Origin: Thiofilum sp.
Lineage (GTDB): Bacteria; Pseudomonadota; Gammaproteobacteria; Thiotrichales; Thiotrichaceae
NCBI RefSeq assembly: GCF_016711335.1
Contig: NZ_JADJTF010000001.1
Span: forward strand, 2,852,001 to 2,916,000
Direction: 5' to 3'
Length of the DNA stretch: 64,000 bases
Shown here: positions 34,197-43,498 of the stretch, in pieces
Layout of the letters: every line of letters begins with the position of its first letter
Numbering within the stretch: the stretch's first letter is position 1
Notes under the pieces: model-generated
The model's database searches: none
What the model was told of the DNA's origin: nothing
What the model saw: only the letters and a program-made list of their open reading frames with translations
Position numbers and translations under genes: made by a program

Positions 34197-34655
34197 CTAA
34201 TGCCGCCCCGAATGCCCAAATCCCCCCTCACCACGCTTACTTTGAGTAAACTCAGTCACAGGTTTTAACTCCACTTGCACCACGGGCACGACCACTAATT
34301 GCGCAATTCGCTCACCTACCTCAATGGTGAATGCTGTTTGCCCACGATTCCAACACGAAATCATCAATTGCCCTTGATAGTCTGAGTCAATCAAACCCAC
34401 CAAATTACCCAGTACAATCCCGTGCTTATGCCCCAAACCAGAGCGTGGCAAAATCACTGCTGCCAGATTCAGATCACCAATATGTATGGCTAGCCCTGTA
34501 GGGATTAAAGTGGTTTCTCCGGGCTTTAAGGTTAAGGCGTGATCTAGGCAAGCGCGTAAATCCATACCCGCTGAGCCATCAGTGGCATAGCTCGGCAATG
34601 GGATCGTGTCACCGATACGGGAGTCTAAAATCTTATATTCTAGTTGAGGACGCAT
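34197..34655 (-). CDS. dut: Deoxyuridine 5'-triphosphate nucleotidohydrolase (dUTPase)
   Basis: The 152-residue trimeric dUTPase shows all five motifs: YATDGSAGMDLRA, PRSGLGHKHGIVL, GLIDSDYQGQL, ERIAQLVVVPV, and the C-terminal arm KRGEGGFGHSGRH that closes over the substrate. It hydrolyses dUTP to dUMP and PPi, keeping uracil out of DNA. It overlaps the coaBC end by 16 bases; coaBC-dut is a common gammaproteobacterial pair. Confidence 0.96.
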   Translation of the reverse strand: MRPQLEYKILDSRIGDTIPLPSYATDGSAGMDLRACLDHALTLKPGETTLIPTGLAIHIGDLNLAAVILPRSGLGHKHGIVLGNLVGLIDSDYQGQLMISCWNRGQTAFTIEVGERIAQLVVVPVVQVELKPVTEFTQSKRGEGGFGHSGRH

Positions 34656-35863
34656 GAGCGGATATCCTTAAAAGAGTGATAACGGGCGGCGATTAACTGC
34701 ATCAGTTGTTGAGCCAATTCACGTTTAGGCATTTCGGGGAAGGAATGTTGACCATCACGCCACACCACTTCTAAGGCATTGGTTTCTTGATCAAATACTT
34801 TACCCCCCGCGACTGAATTAGCCGCGACCATCTGTAAATTTTTGCGCTCTAATTTGCCGCGTGCATAAGTCATTAAATCATGGGTTTCTGCCGCAAATCC
34901 CACGCTAAATAACTCAGGGTAACGATCCGTCACAGTAGCTAAAATGTCCTGTGTGCGCTTTAAGGGTAAACTCAATTCAGTTGCTGATTTTTTGATTTTC
35001 TTATCAACCACTTCCTGTGGGGTATAGTCCGCCACCGCCGCAGTCGCAATGAAAATATTTTGCTCAGGCATATGGGCTAAGGTGGCATTGAGCATTTGCT
35101 CAGCGCTTTCAACCTTAATAAGTGTCACGTCAGGGGGAGCCTGTAAAGCGACGGGTCCTGAGATTAAAGTCACCTTTGCACCGAGTGCTTGAGCGGCTTC
35201 GGCTAGGGCATAGCCCATCTTTCCAGAGCTGCGATTGGAGATAAAACGCACTGGATCAATCGCTTCGCGCGTAGGCCCTGCGGTGAGAATTACCTTTACC
35301 CCATTTAAGGGGAGAGCACTCGTATCGGCTTGCAGTAATTGCATAATCTGTTCGGGTTCTAACATACGTCCAAACCCTATATCACCACAGGCTTGAGCAC
35401 CGCTCGCAGGGCCTAATAGCTTGATATGGCGTGATTTAAGGGTGGCAATATTGGCTTGTGTAGCGGCATTAGCCCACATTTGTTGATTCATAGCCGGAGC
35501 AATATGCAAAGGTGCTTTACTCGCTAGACATAATGTCGTGAGTAAATCATCAGCAAAGCCATGTGCTAAACGTGCAATGCAATTAGCACTAGCAGGTGCA
35601 ATGACGATTTGATCGGCCCAACGTGCGAGTTCAATATGTCCCATGCCCGCTTCAGCTTCGGGGTCTAATAACGTGGTATGTACCGGATTCCCAGACAGCG
35701 CTTGAAAGGTAAGAGGGGTTACAAAATGGGTAGCGCCCTCAGTCATACAAACTCTGACTTCAGCGCCCGCTTTAATCATGAGGCGGGTTAGTTCAGCAGC
35801 TTTATAAGCAGCGATGCCGCCGCTAATCCCTAAAAGAATATGTTGTTGCGCCAGTGTGGGCAT
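34640..35863 (-). CDS. coaBC: Coenzyme A biosynthesis bifunctional protein CoaBC
   Basis: The 407-residue protein joins phosphopantothenoylcysteine decarboxylase (N-terminal; LGISGGIAAYKAAEL, FMN-binding PASANCIARLAHG, and the AMNQQMW loop) to the synthetase (C-terminal; LTAGPTREAIDPVRFISNRS followed by SGKMGYALA, TAAVADY, KIKKS, SVGFAAET). It makes 4'-phosphopantetheine from phosphopantothenate and cysteine with CTP. It is divergent from radC by about 40 bases. Confidence 0.96.
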   Translation of the reverse strand: MPTLAQQHILLGISGGIAAYKAAELTRLMIKAGAEVRVCMTEGATHFVTPLTFQALSGNPVHTTLLDPEAEAGMGHIELARWADQIVIAPASANCIARLAHGFADDLLTTLCLASKAPLHIAPAMNQQMWANAATQANIATLKSRHIKLLGPASGAQACGDIGFGRMLEPEQIMQLLQADTSALPLNGVKVILTAGPTREAIDPVRFISNRSSGKMGYALAEAAQALGAKVTLISGPVALQAPPDVTLIKVESAEQMLNATLAHMPEQNIFIATAAVADYTPQEVVDKKIKKSATELSLPLKRTQDILATVTDRYPELFSVGFAAETHDLMTYARGKLERKNLQMVAANSVAGGKVFDQETNALEVVWRDGQHSFPEMPKRELAQQLMQLIAARYHSFKDIRSCVLN

Positions 35864-35901
35864 AATTCAATCCGAGTTAATTTCTAGTGAAAACAAACAG
35901 C

Positions 35902-36573
35902 ATGGCAATTACAGACTGGCCTATCGATGAACGACCCCGCGAAAAATTACTTCAACGCGGTGCTGAGGCACTGTCCGATGCTGAGTTGCTGGCAATTTTC
36001 CTTCGTACTGGAACGAGAGGCAAGACTGCTGTCGATTTAGCACGGGAATTAATTCAAGAATTTGGGAGCCTAAGGGCATTATTTGAAGCCACTCAAGAGC
36101 GTTTTTGCCAAGCCAATGGTTTGGGTGATGCTAAATATGTGCAATTGCAAGCCGTTTTAGAAATGTCTAAGCGCTATTTATTTGAAAGCTTAGAGCGCGG
36201 TGAACCGCTATCTGATCCTGATACTGTACGCTTTTATCTCAAAGCACGGCTGCGTGATTATCGTCATGAGGTGTTTTGCTGTTTATTTTTAGATACGCGC
36301 CATCGGGTGATTCAATTTGATGAGCTATTTCAAGGCACGATTGATAGTGCTAGTGTCTATCCGCGTGAAGTGGTGAAGCGTGCTTTGCATTATAATGCGG
36401 CAGCGGTCATCTTTGCTCATAATCATCCCTCCGGTATCGCAGAGCCTAGCAATGCCGATGAGCGTATTACGCAAAAGCTGAAAGAGGCTTTAGGGTTAAT
36501 TGAGGTGCGTGTGCTCGATCATTTTGTGGTGGGAGAGCAGGTTGTGTCTATGGCAGAGCGTGGACTGATCTAG
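35902..36573 (+). CDS. radC: RadC family protein
   Basis: N-terminal helix-hairpin-helix region (MAITDWPIDERPREKLLQRG, then ALSDAELLAIFLRTG). C-terminal JAB1/MPN-like metalloprotease fold with the zinc motif HNHPSG and downstream Asp in EPSNADERITQ. The ATG at 35902 is the normal RadC start; a GTG five codons earlier is less likely. The cellular role is unsettled despite the name. Confidence 0.94.
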   Translation: MAITDWPIDERPREKLLQRGAEALSDAELLAIFLRTGTRGKTAVDLARELIQEFGSLRALFEATQERFCQANGLGDAKYVQLQAVLEMSKRYLFESLERGEPLSDPDTVRFYLKARLRDYRHEVFCCLFLDTRHRVIQFDELFQGTIDSASVYPREVVKRALHYNAAAVIFAHNHPSGIAEPSNADERITQKLKEALGLIEVRVLDHFVVGEQVVSMAERGLI

Positions 36574-36577
36574 CGCT

Positions 36578-36613
36578 GTAAAGCTTAGTGCTAAACCTAA
36601 CACTAAACTTTAC
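36578..36613. terminator. Bidirectional hairpin between radC and a minus-strand gene
   Basis: GTAAAGCTTAGTG pairs with CACTAAACTTTAC over 13 bp with one mismatch and a 10-base loop. It starts 5 bases after the radC stop and ends 11 bases before the stop of the convergent gene. T-runs are weak. Confidence 0.6.
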
Positions 36614-36623
36614 CTTGTCATGC

Positions 36624-37112
36624 TTAGATTACTGTAGTCACTATGGCAGAATTGGAATTGGCGTTTTCCACGGCGATGGGATTGTTATTAGCACTATTAC
36701 TGCTAGCTTGATTACCAGTTAGAGCAAGGTTAGTGTCAGTAGTCACAAGTGGCTCATTAGCAATATTATTGTCTGGTAAGCCAGTATTACTATTAATCAA
36801 GTGATGCCCGCCCGTGGTATGTCCATGAGATTTACTACCACAATGCTCTTTACCCACATTTTGATACAGTGAGTCTGTTCCACAGCCTGATGGCGTGCCC
36901 AAGGCAGATGAATGATGACCTATTTTCCCTACTAAGCCGCCTAATACATTGTGTAGATTTTGGGTATTACCTTGAAACCAATTACCACCGGATGCACATC
37001 TTGAGGTTTTGAAACTGTCGCTACCCGCTGTTTGGGTTGGGGTCGTGGGTGGCGTAGAGCATGTTCTAATAGAGTTAGTAGCATAGCTACCGACAAAACA
37101 ATTGAAACTCAT
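36624..37112 (-). CDS. Hypothetical Asn/Ser/Gly-rich protein
   Basis: I do not recognise this 162-residue protein. It is low in charged residues and rich in Asn, Ser, Thr and Gly, with six Cys (FNCFVG, RTCST, SRCASGG, SGCGTD, EHCGS) and a C-terminal Asn/Ser-rich tail (GNQASSNSANNNPIAVENAN). There is no clear signal peptide or membrane helix. GGAGTG is 7-8 bases before the ATG, which supports translation. The composition resembles surface or secreted low-complexity proteins. Confidence 0.5.
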   Translation of the reverse strand: MSFNCFVGSYATNSIRTCSTPPTTPTQTAGSDSFKTSRCASGGNWFQGNTQNLHNVLGGLVGKIGHHSSALGTPSGCGTDSLYQNVGKEHCGSKSHGHTTGGHHLINSNTGLPDNNIANEPLVTTDTNLALTGNQASSNSANNNPIAVENANSNSAIVTTVI

Positions 37113-37228
37113 GTAAACACTCCAAAATTTGGAATAGGGGTTATTTTAATTATCGTGAGTCAGCTAGAGCATTATTAAACTGCTCTATTACTTCCTAATA
37201 TATAAATTAAATTTATAAAAGTCAGCTT

Positions 37229-37321
37229 ATGAGTGATGTGATCAGTGAAAAATCAGGTAAGCGGTTGGTATCGACACCCTTAGCAATCCTATTAAGCGCA
37301 GTCCTAGTAGGCATTAGTTAA
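37229..37321 (+). CDS. Possible 30-residue membrane peptide
   Basis: A short frame runs from ATG 37229 to TAA 37319-37321. It has a charged start (MSDVISEKSGKRL) and a hydrophobic end (LAILLSAVLVGIS) like a single helix or signal anchor. There is no good ribosome site. It lies in the 343-base gap before the acyltransferase fusion gene, where nothing else was found. It may be chance. Confidence 0.25.
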   Translation: MSDVISEKSGKRLVSTPLAILLSAVLVGIS

Positions 37322-37455
37322 GCACGTTTGTCTCAAGAGAGTACTATCCACTACCTCTAGCATTATGGCATGCTACTTCTCCCCGCTAGTGTTGGGTTTG
37401 AGCACCAAACCGAGTATGGTGTTTAGCCATCATCGCCCCTTGAGGAGAACCATTC

Positions 37456-40400
37456 ATGTTACAAGTATTACGCATTTCGGGTTTTTTGGCTTTTTTAAGC
37501 TTAGCCTTTTTGAATGCGTTTGTAGATCTGGGTCATAAAATTATTATTCAGAATACTATTTTTAAAATTTACGATGGTTCTGAACAAGTTATTTTAACTG
37601 CCATAGTCAACGCCTTAATCTTATTACCTTTTATTCTAGCATTTAGTCCTTCGGGGTTTGTGGCAGACAAATATTGTAAACCTCAAGTCATGCGTTACAG
37701 CGCATGGGCTGCGGTACTCCTCACCTTACTTATTACCTTGGGTTATTATCAGGGATGGTTTTGGTTTTCGTTTGCAATGACCTTTTTATTAGCCTTACAA
37801 AGTGCCTTTTATTCACCGGCTAAATATGGCTATATTAAAGAGCTAATTGGGGAAAAAAAGCTAGCGCAAGGGAATGCTTTTGTGCAGTCCGTTACCATGA
37901 TTGCTATTTTGATTAGCACCTTTCTCTTTGCCGTGTTATTTGAGGTGCGTTTAGAAAGTAATGCTTATACCACTGAGAGCGATATTTTACAGTTTATAGC
38001 CCCACTGGGTTGGGTATTAGTCGGATTATCATTGCTTGAAACTTTATTGGCTTATCAATTGCCCATGACTCCGGCGGCAGCACCAGAACAGCGCTATGCT
38101 TGGCAAGACTATGTGAGCGCTAAATCGAGCGTGAGTGATATTAACTATGTGCATAGCCAAAGTGTTATCTGGCTCTCTATTATAGGGATTGCGGTATTTT
38201 GGTCTTTAGCACAAGTTATTTTAGCTATTTACCCCAGCTATATAGAAAGCTCGCTCAATATTCATAATACAGCTTATATTCAAGGTCTAATGGCTTGTTC
38301 TGGCATAGGAATATTAATAGGTTCTTTAATTGCGGGGCGAGTATCTAAACACCATATTGAGACGGGGCTAGTGCCGATTAGTGCAGTGGGTGTGTTTTTT
38401 ACTATTGGCTTAATTACTTGGTGGCCAACCATGACTCTACAAGCGCTGAACTTTTTAGTGCTGGGTATTATGGGTGGATTATTTGTAGTACCGCTGAATG
38501 CACTCATGCAATATCATGCTGAAAACAATCAACTAGGGCGCATTTTAGCAACTAATAACCTAATTCAAAATATAGCGATGCTGGGCTTTTTAGTGGGCAC
38601 TGTCGCTTTAAGCTTAGCGGGTGTCAGTAGTCTATGGTTATTTAGTGTCTTAACAGTCATTGCCGCTTTTGGTGCTATCTATACTATTTATCATTTACCC
38701 GAATCTTTATTGCAGTTTGTAGCTAAGTATATTTTTAAAGCGCGTTATCGTTTAAAAGTATTAGGTTTTGAAAACTTGCCGGCGCGCGGCGGGGTGCTGC
38801 TATTAGGCAATCATATTAGTTGGATTGACTGGGCTTTAGTGCAAATTGCTAGCCCTAGGCGTTTACATTTTGTGATGGAGCGGGGCTATTATGAACGCTG
38901 GTATTTAAAATGGGTATTGGATTTATTTAAGGTTGTACCCATTCGCGGAGTTGCTAGTAATGAGGCGTTGAAAAAAATTACGCAATTGCTTAATGAGGGT
39001 GAAGTAGTATGTTTATTCCCAGAGGGCACTATTAGCCGTACTGGTCAATTAGGTGAGTTTAAAAAAGGCTATGAAAAAGCGATTGCGGACACAGAGGCTG
39101 TGATTGTGCCGTTTTATTTGCATGGCTTGTGGGGTAGTCGTTTTTCACGTTCCAGTGGTTTTTTACGAGCGAATCGTCAATCCGGTTTTAAGCGCGATAT
39201 TATTGTGTCATTTGGTAAACCTCTTTCAAAAACCACCGATGCTGTTACCTTAAAACAAGCGGTGTTTGAGCTGTCTATGAGTTCATGGCAAGAGTATTCA
39301 CGTATTCTAGATCCAGTGACTATTAATTGGTTACGTGTATCTAAGCGCCGTGGTATGGGTTTAGCCGCAGCCGATGTATTAGGCGATCCTATTAGCCATC
39401 ACCGTTTTATGACGGGCGTATTTCGGTTTGCTAAAGCGATTAATCGTTTAAACCCAGAGCCTAATGTGGGATTGTTATTGCCAACGAGTGTGGGAAGTGC
39501 ATTGGCGAATATGGCAGTATTCACCTTGGGTAAAACCGTGGTGAATTTAAATTTCACTGCTAGTACGGCTGCTTTAAGACATGCTGCTACCCAAACAGGG
39601 ATGAAGCGTATTTTTACCTCGCAAAAATTTGTGGAAAAACTCAAAGAGCGCAATATTCAAGTGGCGGAGATTTTTGAGGGTTTAGAGCTGGTTTATTTAG
39701 AGGATATTAAGGCTAGTATTCCTAAGTATAAAATGATCATGACCTTATTGGCAGTCAATTTATTGCCAGCTAAATGGTTACAGTGGCGTTATGTAAAGCA
39801 AGTTGATTTAGAGGAAACTGCCGCTATTTTATTTAGTAGCGGCAGTGAAAGTTTACCCAAAGCCATTATGCTTTCGCATCGTAATATTGCCGCTAATGTG
39901 CGCCAAGTAGCCGATACACTCAATACTCGTGATAATGATGTATTAATGGGAACTTTACCTACCTTTCATGCTTTTGGCTTTTTAGCCACTACTATGTTGC
40001 CTTTAGCCGAGGGTATTCCCTTAATTTGTCATCCAGATCCTACCGATGGTTTGAATATTGCCAAAGGGGTAGCACGTTATGAAGCGACGGTATTATTTGG
40101 CACAGCTACCTTTTTACGGTTATACGCACGCAATAATAAAATCCATCCTTTAATGTTTCAGCCTTTACGCTTAGTCGTAGCGGGTGCGGAAAAGCTTACT
40201 CCAGAAGTGAGGAGGGTTTTCAATGAGCGTTTTGGCAAAATGATTTTAGAGGGCTATGGCGCAACCGAATTATCTCCGGTAGCGGCGGTAAATATACCGG
40301 ATGAATTAGATTCGCGTTATTGGTTTGTGCAGCAAGGTAATCGTCCGGGCACGGTGGGTTTACCTTTGCCCGGAACCTGTTTCCGTGTGGTTGATCCTGA

Positions 40401-40923
40401 TAGTTTAGCCATGTTGCCAATAGGTCAAGATGGTTTGATTTTAATTAGTGGACCACAAGTAATGAAAGGTTATTTGGATAACCCTGAATTAACGGCTAAA
40501 ACCATTATCGAATTAGAAGGGACGCGTTGGTATAAAACCGGAGATAAAGGTCATATAGACGAGGATGGGTTTTTAACAATAGTAGATCGGTATTCACGCT
40601 TTGCTAAATTAGGCGGGGAGATGATTAGTCTCACTGCTATTGAAATGGAAATTCGCCAAGCGATGGAAAACCCTGATATGGATATAGTCGCGGTGAATTT
40701 AGCGGATGATAAAAAGGGTGAAAAGGTAGTGTTATTAGTATCATTATTATCCGGTGCTTATGAAGCTAAAGACATTCGTGCCAAATTAGTCGAAAAACAG
40801 ATTAATCCCCTCATGCTTCCGGCTAACTACTATATGGTTGAGCAAGTGCCTAAACTAGGTAGTGGTAAAACTGATTTTGCAGCAGCACGTCAATTAGCAC
40901 TGCAATTAGAGCAAAGTGCTTAA
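37456..40923 (+). CDS. aas: LplT-Aas fusion: lysophospholipid flippase / acyltransferase / acyl-ACP synthetase
   Basis: The 1155-residue inner-membrane protein has three parts. Residues 1-415 are an MFS transporter with about 12 helices, as in LplT. Residues about 430-630 are a PlsC acyltransferase with NHISWID (about 450) and FPEGTISRTG (about 521). Residues about 640-1150 are an AMP-binding acyl-ligase with LFSSGSESLPKAIMLSH (about 790), GYGATELSP and YKTGDKG. It would flip lysophosphatidylethanolamine inward and re-acylate it. In E. coli LplT and Aas are separate neighbouring genes. The epimerase gene follows after 18 bases. Confidence 0.92.
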   Translation: MLQVLRISGFLAFLSLAFLNAFVDLGHKIIIQNTIFKIYDGSEQVILTAIVNALILLPFILAFSPSGFVADKYCKPQVMRYSAWAAVLLTLLITLGYYQGWFWFSFAMTFLLALQSAFYSPAKYGYIKELIGEKKLAQGNAFVQSVTMIAILISTFLFAVLFEVRLESNAYTTESDILQFIAPLGWVLVGLSLLETLLAYQLPMTPAAAPEQRYAWQDYVSAKSSVSDINYVHSQSVIWLSIIGIAVFWSLAQVILAIYPSYIESSLNIHNTAYIQGLMACSGIGILIGSLIAGRVSKHHIETGLVPISAVGVFFTIGLITWWPTMTLQALNFLVLGIMGGLFVVPLNALMQYHAENNQLGRILATNNLIQNIAMLGFLVGTVALSLAGVSSLWLFSVLTVIAAFGAIYTIYHLPESLLQFVAKYIFKARYRLKVLGFENLPARGGVLLLGNHISWIDWALVQIASPRRLHFVMERGYYERWYLKWVLDLFKVVPIRGVASNEALKKITQLLNEGEVVCLFPEGTISRTGQLGEFKKGYEKAIADTEAVIVPFYLHGLWGSRFSRSSGFLRANRQSGFKRDIIVSFGKPLSKTTDAVTLKQAVFELSMSSWQEYSRILDPVTINWLRVSKRRGMGLAAADVLGDPISHHRFMTGVFRFAKAINRLNPEPNVGLLLPTSVGSALANMAVFTLGKTVVNLNFTASTAALRHAATQTGMKRIFTSQKFVEKLKERNIQVAEIFEGLELVYLEDIKASIPKYKMIMTLLAVNLLPAKWLQWRYVKQVDLEETAAILFSSGSESLPKAIMLSHRNIAANVRQVADTLNTRDNDVLMGTLPTFHAFGFLATTMLPLAEGIPLICHPDPTDGLNIAKGVARYEATVLFGTATFLRLYARNNKIHPLMFQPLRLVVAGAEKLTPEVRRVFNERFGKMILEGYGATELSPVAAVNIPDELDSRYWFVQQGNRPGTVGLPLPGTCFRVVDPDSLAMLPIGQDGLILISGPQVMKGYLDNPELTAKTIIELEGTRWYKTGDKGHIDEDGFLTIVDRYSRFAKLGGEMISLTAIEMEIRQAMENPDMDIVAVNLADDKKGEKVVLLVSLLSGAYEAKDIRAKLVEKQINPLMLPANYYMVEQVPKLGSGKTDFAAARQLALQLEQSA

Positions 40924-40941
40924 TAACAGGAGTCTAAACGG

Positions 40942-41880
40942 ATGATTACCTTTCCTAGTGCACCTCAACACGTTTTAGTAACGGGTGGAACAGGGTTTAT
41001 TGGTCAAGCTTTAATTAAAGAACTGTTGGCTAATCAACACCAAGTGACGGTGTTGTCACGTAATGTACAAAAGGCTCAAGCCTTATTTAAGGGTAAAGTT
41101 CAGGCGATTAGTCATTTAGCTGATTTTAAACCTAATACACCGATTACGGCAGTGATTAATCTGGCGGGTGCGCGGATTTTGGGTAAACCGTGGACGGCAA
41201 AGCAAAAGGCTGTATTACGTGCTAGCCGGATTCAATTGACTCAAACCCTAATAGATTGGATGGCTCAGCAGACCACGAAACCGCCAGTGTTATTATCGGC
41301 TTCAGCGATTGGCTATTACGGGATTCAGCGTCAAGGCGATCAAACCGCTCTGACGGAAACTAGCCCACCCCAAGCGATTTTCATGTCAGAGCTATGCCAA
41401 GACTGGGAAAAAACCGCTCTACAAGCGCAAAGCTATGGTGTCAAAGTAGCGACCATGCGCTTTGGGGTGGTGCTGGGGCAGGGCGGGGCTTTACCTATGA
41501 TGTTGCTACCCGTGAAGTTAGGGGTAGGAGGGCGTATGGGTACAGGTCAACAATGGATGTCGTGGATTCATCTTGAGGATTTATTACAAGCCTTAGCCCA
41601 TGCATGGAGCGAGCTAGTGAATAATCCCAATGCAGCTAAGGCGTATAACTTCACCGCACCGGAAGTGGTCACTCAAGAGCAATTTGTAAAAACTGCTGCG
41701 GGCGTATTAAAGCGTCCGTCCTTTTTTCCCACTCCCGCATGGCCGGTGAAGCTTTTATTAGGGGAGCAGGCGGATTTATTACTGGAAGGTCAAAAGGTGA
41801 TTCCACAGGCACTAACCCAAAAGGGCTTTAAGTTTAAATATCCTACGATGCGCTCTGCTTTAGAGGCGATTTGTGGTTAA
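40942..41880 (+). CDS. TIGR01777-type NAD-dependent epimerase (YfcH/SulA-like)
   Basis: The 312-residue extended SDR has VTGGTGFIGQALIKELL at the N-terminus for dinucleotide binding, AVINLAGARILGKPW, SASAIGYYG with the Tyr of the active site, and a C-terminal DUF1731-like segment (WPVKLLLGEQADLLLEGQ, then QKVIPQAL). The family is widespread, with no firm substrate. It probably shares a transcript with the fusion gene upstream (18-base gap, ACAGGAG ribosome site). Confidence 0.9.
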   Translation: MITFPSAPQHVLVTGGTGFIGQALIKELLANQHQVTVLSRNVQKAQALFKGKVQAISHLADFKPNTPITAVINLAGARILGKPWTAKQKAVLRASRIQLTQTLIDWMAQQTTKPPVLLSASAIGYYGIQRQGDQTALTETSPPQAIFMSELCQDWEKTALQAQSYGVKVATMRFGVVLGQGGALPMMLLPVKLGVGGRMGTGQQWMSWIHLEDLLQALAHAWSELVNNPNAAKAYNFTAPEVVTQEQFVKTAAGVLKRPSFFPTPAWPVKLLLGEQADLLLEGQKVIPQALTQKGFKFKYPTMRSALEAICG

Positions 41881-41998
41881 GAGTAGCCGGAGGGGATTTT
41901 AGAGCGCGTTAAAAAATCATCACTTGCCAGTGGTGGTTGATCAACTATGCTTAAAGGTGGAGTAGTTGATTAAACCGTTACATAGCGAGGTATGGGTG

Positions 41999-42373
41999 AT
42001 GAAAGTAGCATATTCCTTTATGGCGTTGGCGGCGCTGGCGTTGAGTATGGTGAGTTTGCCTGCTCAGGCTAGAATGATGATGGTGTGCACGATGGATGTG
42101 AAACAGTGTCCCGATGGTAGTTATGTGAGTCGGGACGCGAGTCGCGGATGTGCATTTAAAGCTTGCCCGACAATTAAACCGCCTGTGAAGCCTATTCCTA
42201 GACCTCCCAAACCGCTGCTTCCGCGTGGGTGTGCTAAGGATTTACGGATGTGTCCGGGGGGCGGGTTTGTGACACGTAATCCAGCTCGAAATTGTGCCTT
42301 TAATCCTTGTCCTAGACCTTGGCGTCCGCATCGTCCTGAGCGACCACAGCGCCCGATGAGACCACATCATTAA
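41999..42373 (+). CDS. Small exported protein with two Cys-rich repeats
   Basis: The ATG at 41999 opens a signal peptide (KVAYSFMALAALALSMVSLP, cleavage near AQA). Two copies of a 28-30 residue Cys motif follow, CTMDVKQCPDGSYVSRDASR with GCAFKACP, and CAKDLRMCPGGGFVTRNPAR with NCAFNPCP. Each has the pattern C-x5-C-P-x2-G, Val-x-Arg, C-x-F-x2-C-P. A Pro/Arg/His-rich tail ends the protein. The motif is likely disulfide-bonded in the periplasm. Function unknown. An upstream in-frame ATG at 41966 lacks a signal-like start. Confidence 0.72.
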   Translation: MKVAYSFMALAALALSMVSLPAQARMMMVCTMDVKQCPDGSYVSRDASRGCAFKACPTIKPPVKPIPRPPKPLLPRGCAKDLRMCPGGGFVTRNPARNCAFNPCPRPWRPHRPERPQRPMRPHH

Positions 42374-42437
42374 TTTATCCTAGTTTGCAACCCTTCACTT
42401 ACGAGGAGTGAAGGGATCTAGCATAGGGTTTTATAAT

Positions 42438-43352
42438 TTAATGTTGGGTGGGAGTGGATTGGTTAGCAATCTGCTCCACTTCCTCAAGGCTCAGCTTAAA
42501 TAAGTCCGCAATGGCTTGATGCGACATAGTATTCAGTGCAATCAGTTGTTTGATTCCTTCTAAAAGTCGCTGTTTAGCTTCAGCCTCTTTTTTGAGAGCT
42601 AATTCTTTTTCACTGAGCAAAGGTTCTAGTTCAGTGCGTGCTCGTGCAACGCCTGCATCAAAACCCTGTTTAATTCCTGCCTCTAGACCCCAGCGGTAAG
42701 TAGAGAAGCGGGTAATATCTACTTGTGTCAGCATCTTGATAGCCTCATCTAAATTGGCTTGTAAGTCCCTATTATCGCCTAAAGTTTCGAGCATTTCATA
42801 ATAATTGCGAAACGCTTGTTCATTGTCGCCTGTGAGTTCGCGTAGACGGGTGACAATATAATTCACTACCTGTTGCGTAGGGCGTTCTTTGAAGTCACAT
42901 AAAATTGCCAGCACTAATGCCTCAGGTGTGTCTTGAGCAAGGAGTAAGCTGCAATCGACGGTGTGCATATCCAGTATTTGATATTGGTAGGTAAAGCCCA
43001 CTAAAGGCAAATGGTTTGGCATACTGAGGCGATGTTTGCCGATGTAGACCAAATATTGGTAAATCGGCTCTTCGGCGTACATCATTAAAATATCGCTGAG
43101 GTAGCGCAACATTCTAATAGGCATAGTTGCATCATTCGCGTTTTGAATTTCGACATGCAAAATAAAGTGTTCACCGGATTCGCGTTTACGCATTCGCGCC
43201 ACCATATCCGCACGGCGTGACTCAACGCGCTGTTGTTCGGTTTGCAGGAGTTCTACTGAGTTTTTATCGACATCCAAATGCAGCAAAATATTAGCAATAT
43301 CAGCGGCTAAGAATTGGAGTACGTCTTTGCTAACAATATCTTTTTCAGCCAT
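42438..43352 (-). CDS. Rpn/YhgA-like PD-(D/E)xK nuclease family protein
   Basis: The 304-residue protein has the Rpn family order: N-terminal KDVLQFLAADIANILL, then the nuclease core with Asp in SRRADMVARMR and the E-x-Q strand in HFILHVEIQNAND. MPIRMLRYLSDILMMYAEEP follows, and the C-terminus has a helical tail (EKELALKKEAEAKQRLLEGI) and a helix-turn-helix-like MSHQAIADLFKLSLEEVEQI. Rpn proteins promote RecA-independent recombination and include phage-defence nucleases. It marks the left edge of the accessory island. Confidence 0.82.
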   Translation of the reverse strand: MAEKDIVSKDVLQFLAADIANILLHLDVDKNSVELLQTEQQRVESRRADMVARMRKRESGEHFILHVEIQNANDATMPIRMLRYLSDILMMYAEEPIYQYLVYIGKHRLSMPNHLPLVGFTYQYQILDMHTVDCSLLLAQDTPEALVLAILCDFKERPTQQVVNYIVTRLRELTGDNEQAFRNYYEMLETLGDNRDLQANLDEAIKMLTQVDITRFSTYRWGLEAGIKQGFDAGVARARTELEPLLSEKELALKKEAEAKQRLLEGIKQLIALNTMSHQAIADLFKLSLEEVEQIANQSTPTQH

Positions 43353-43498
43353 AGTGGGTACTTTGGGTTGGAGATAGTGGGATTATAGTAGAGGGGGTTG
43401 GTCTCGCTAGGGTAGTAGTACTAAAGGGATTTATTTTTCTTGTTTGTTGGTTATAGACTTAAAGGTGTCACCTAGTAACACCTTTAGAGAGATAACTA

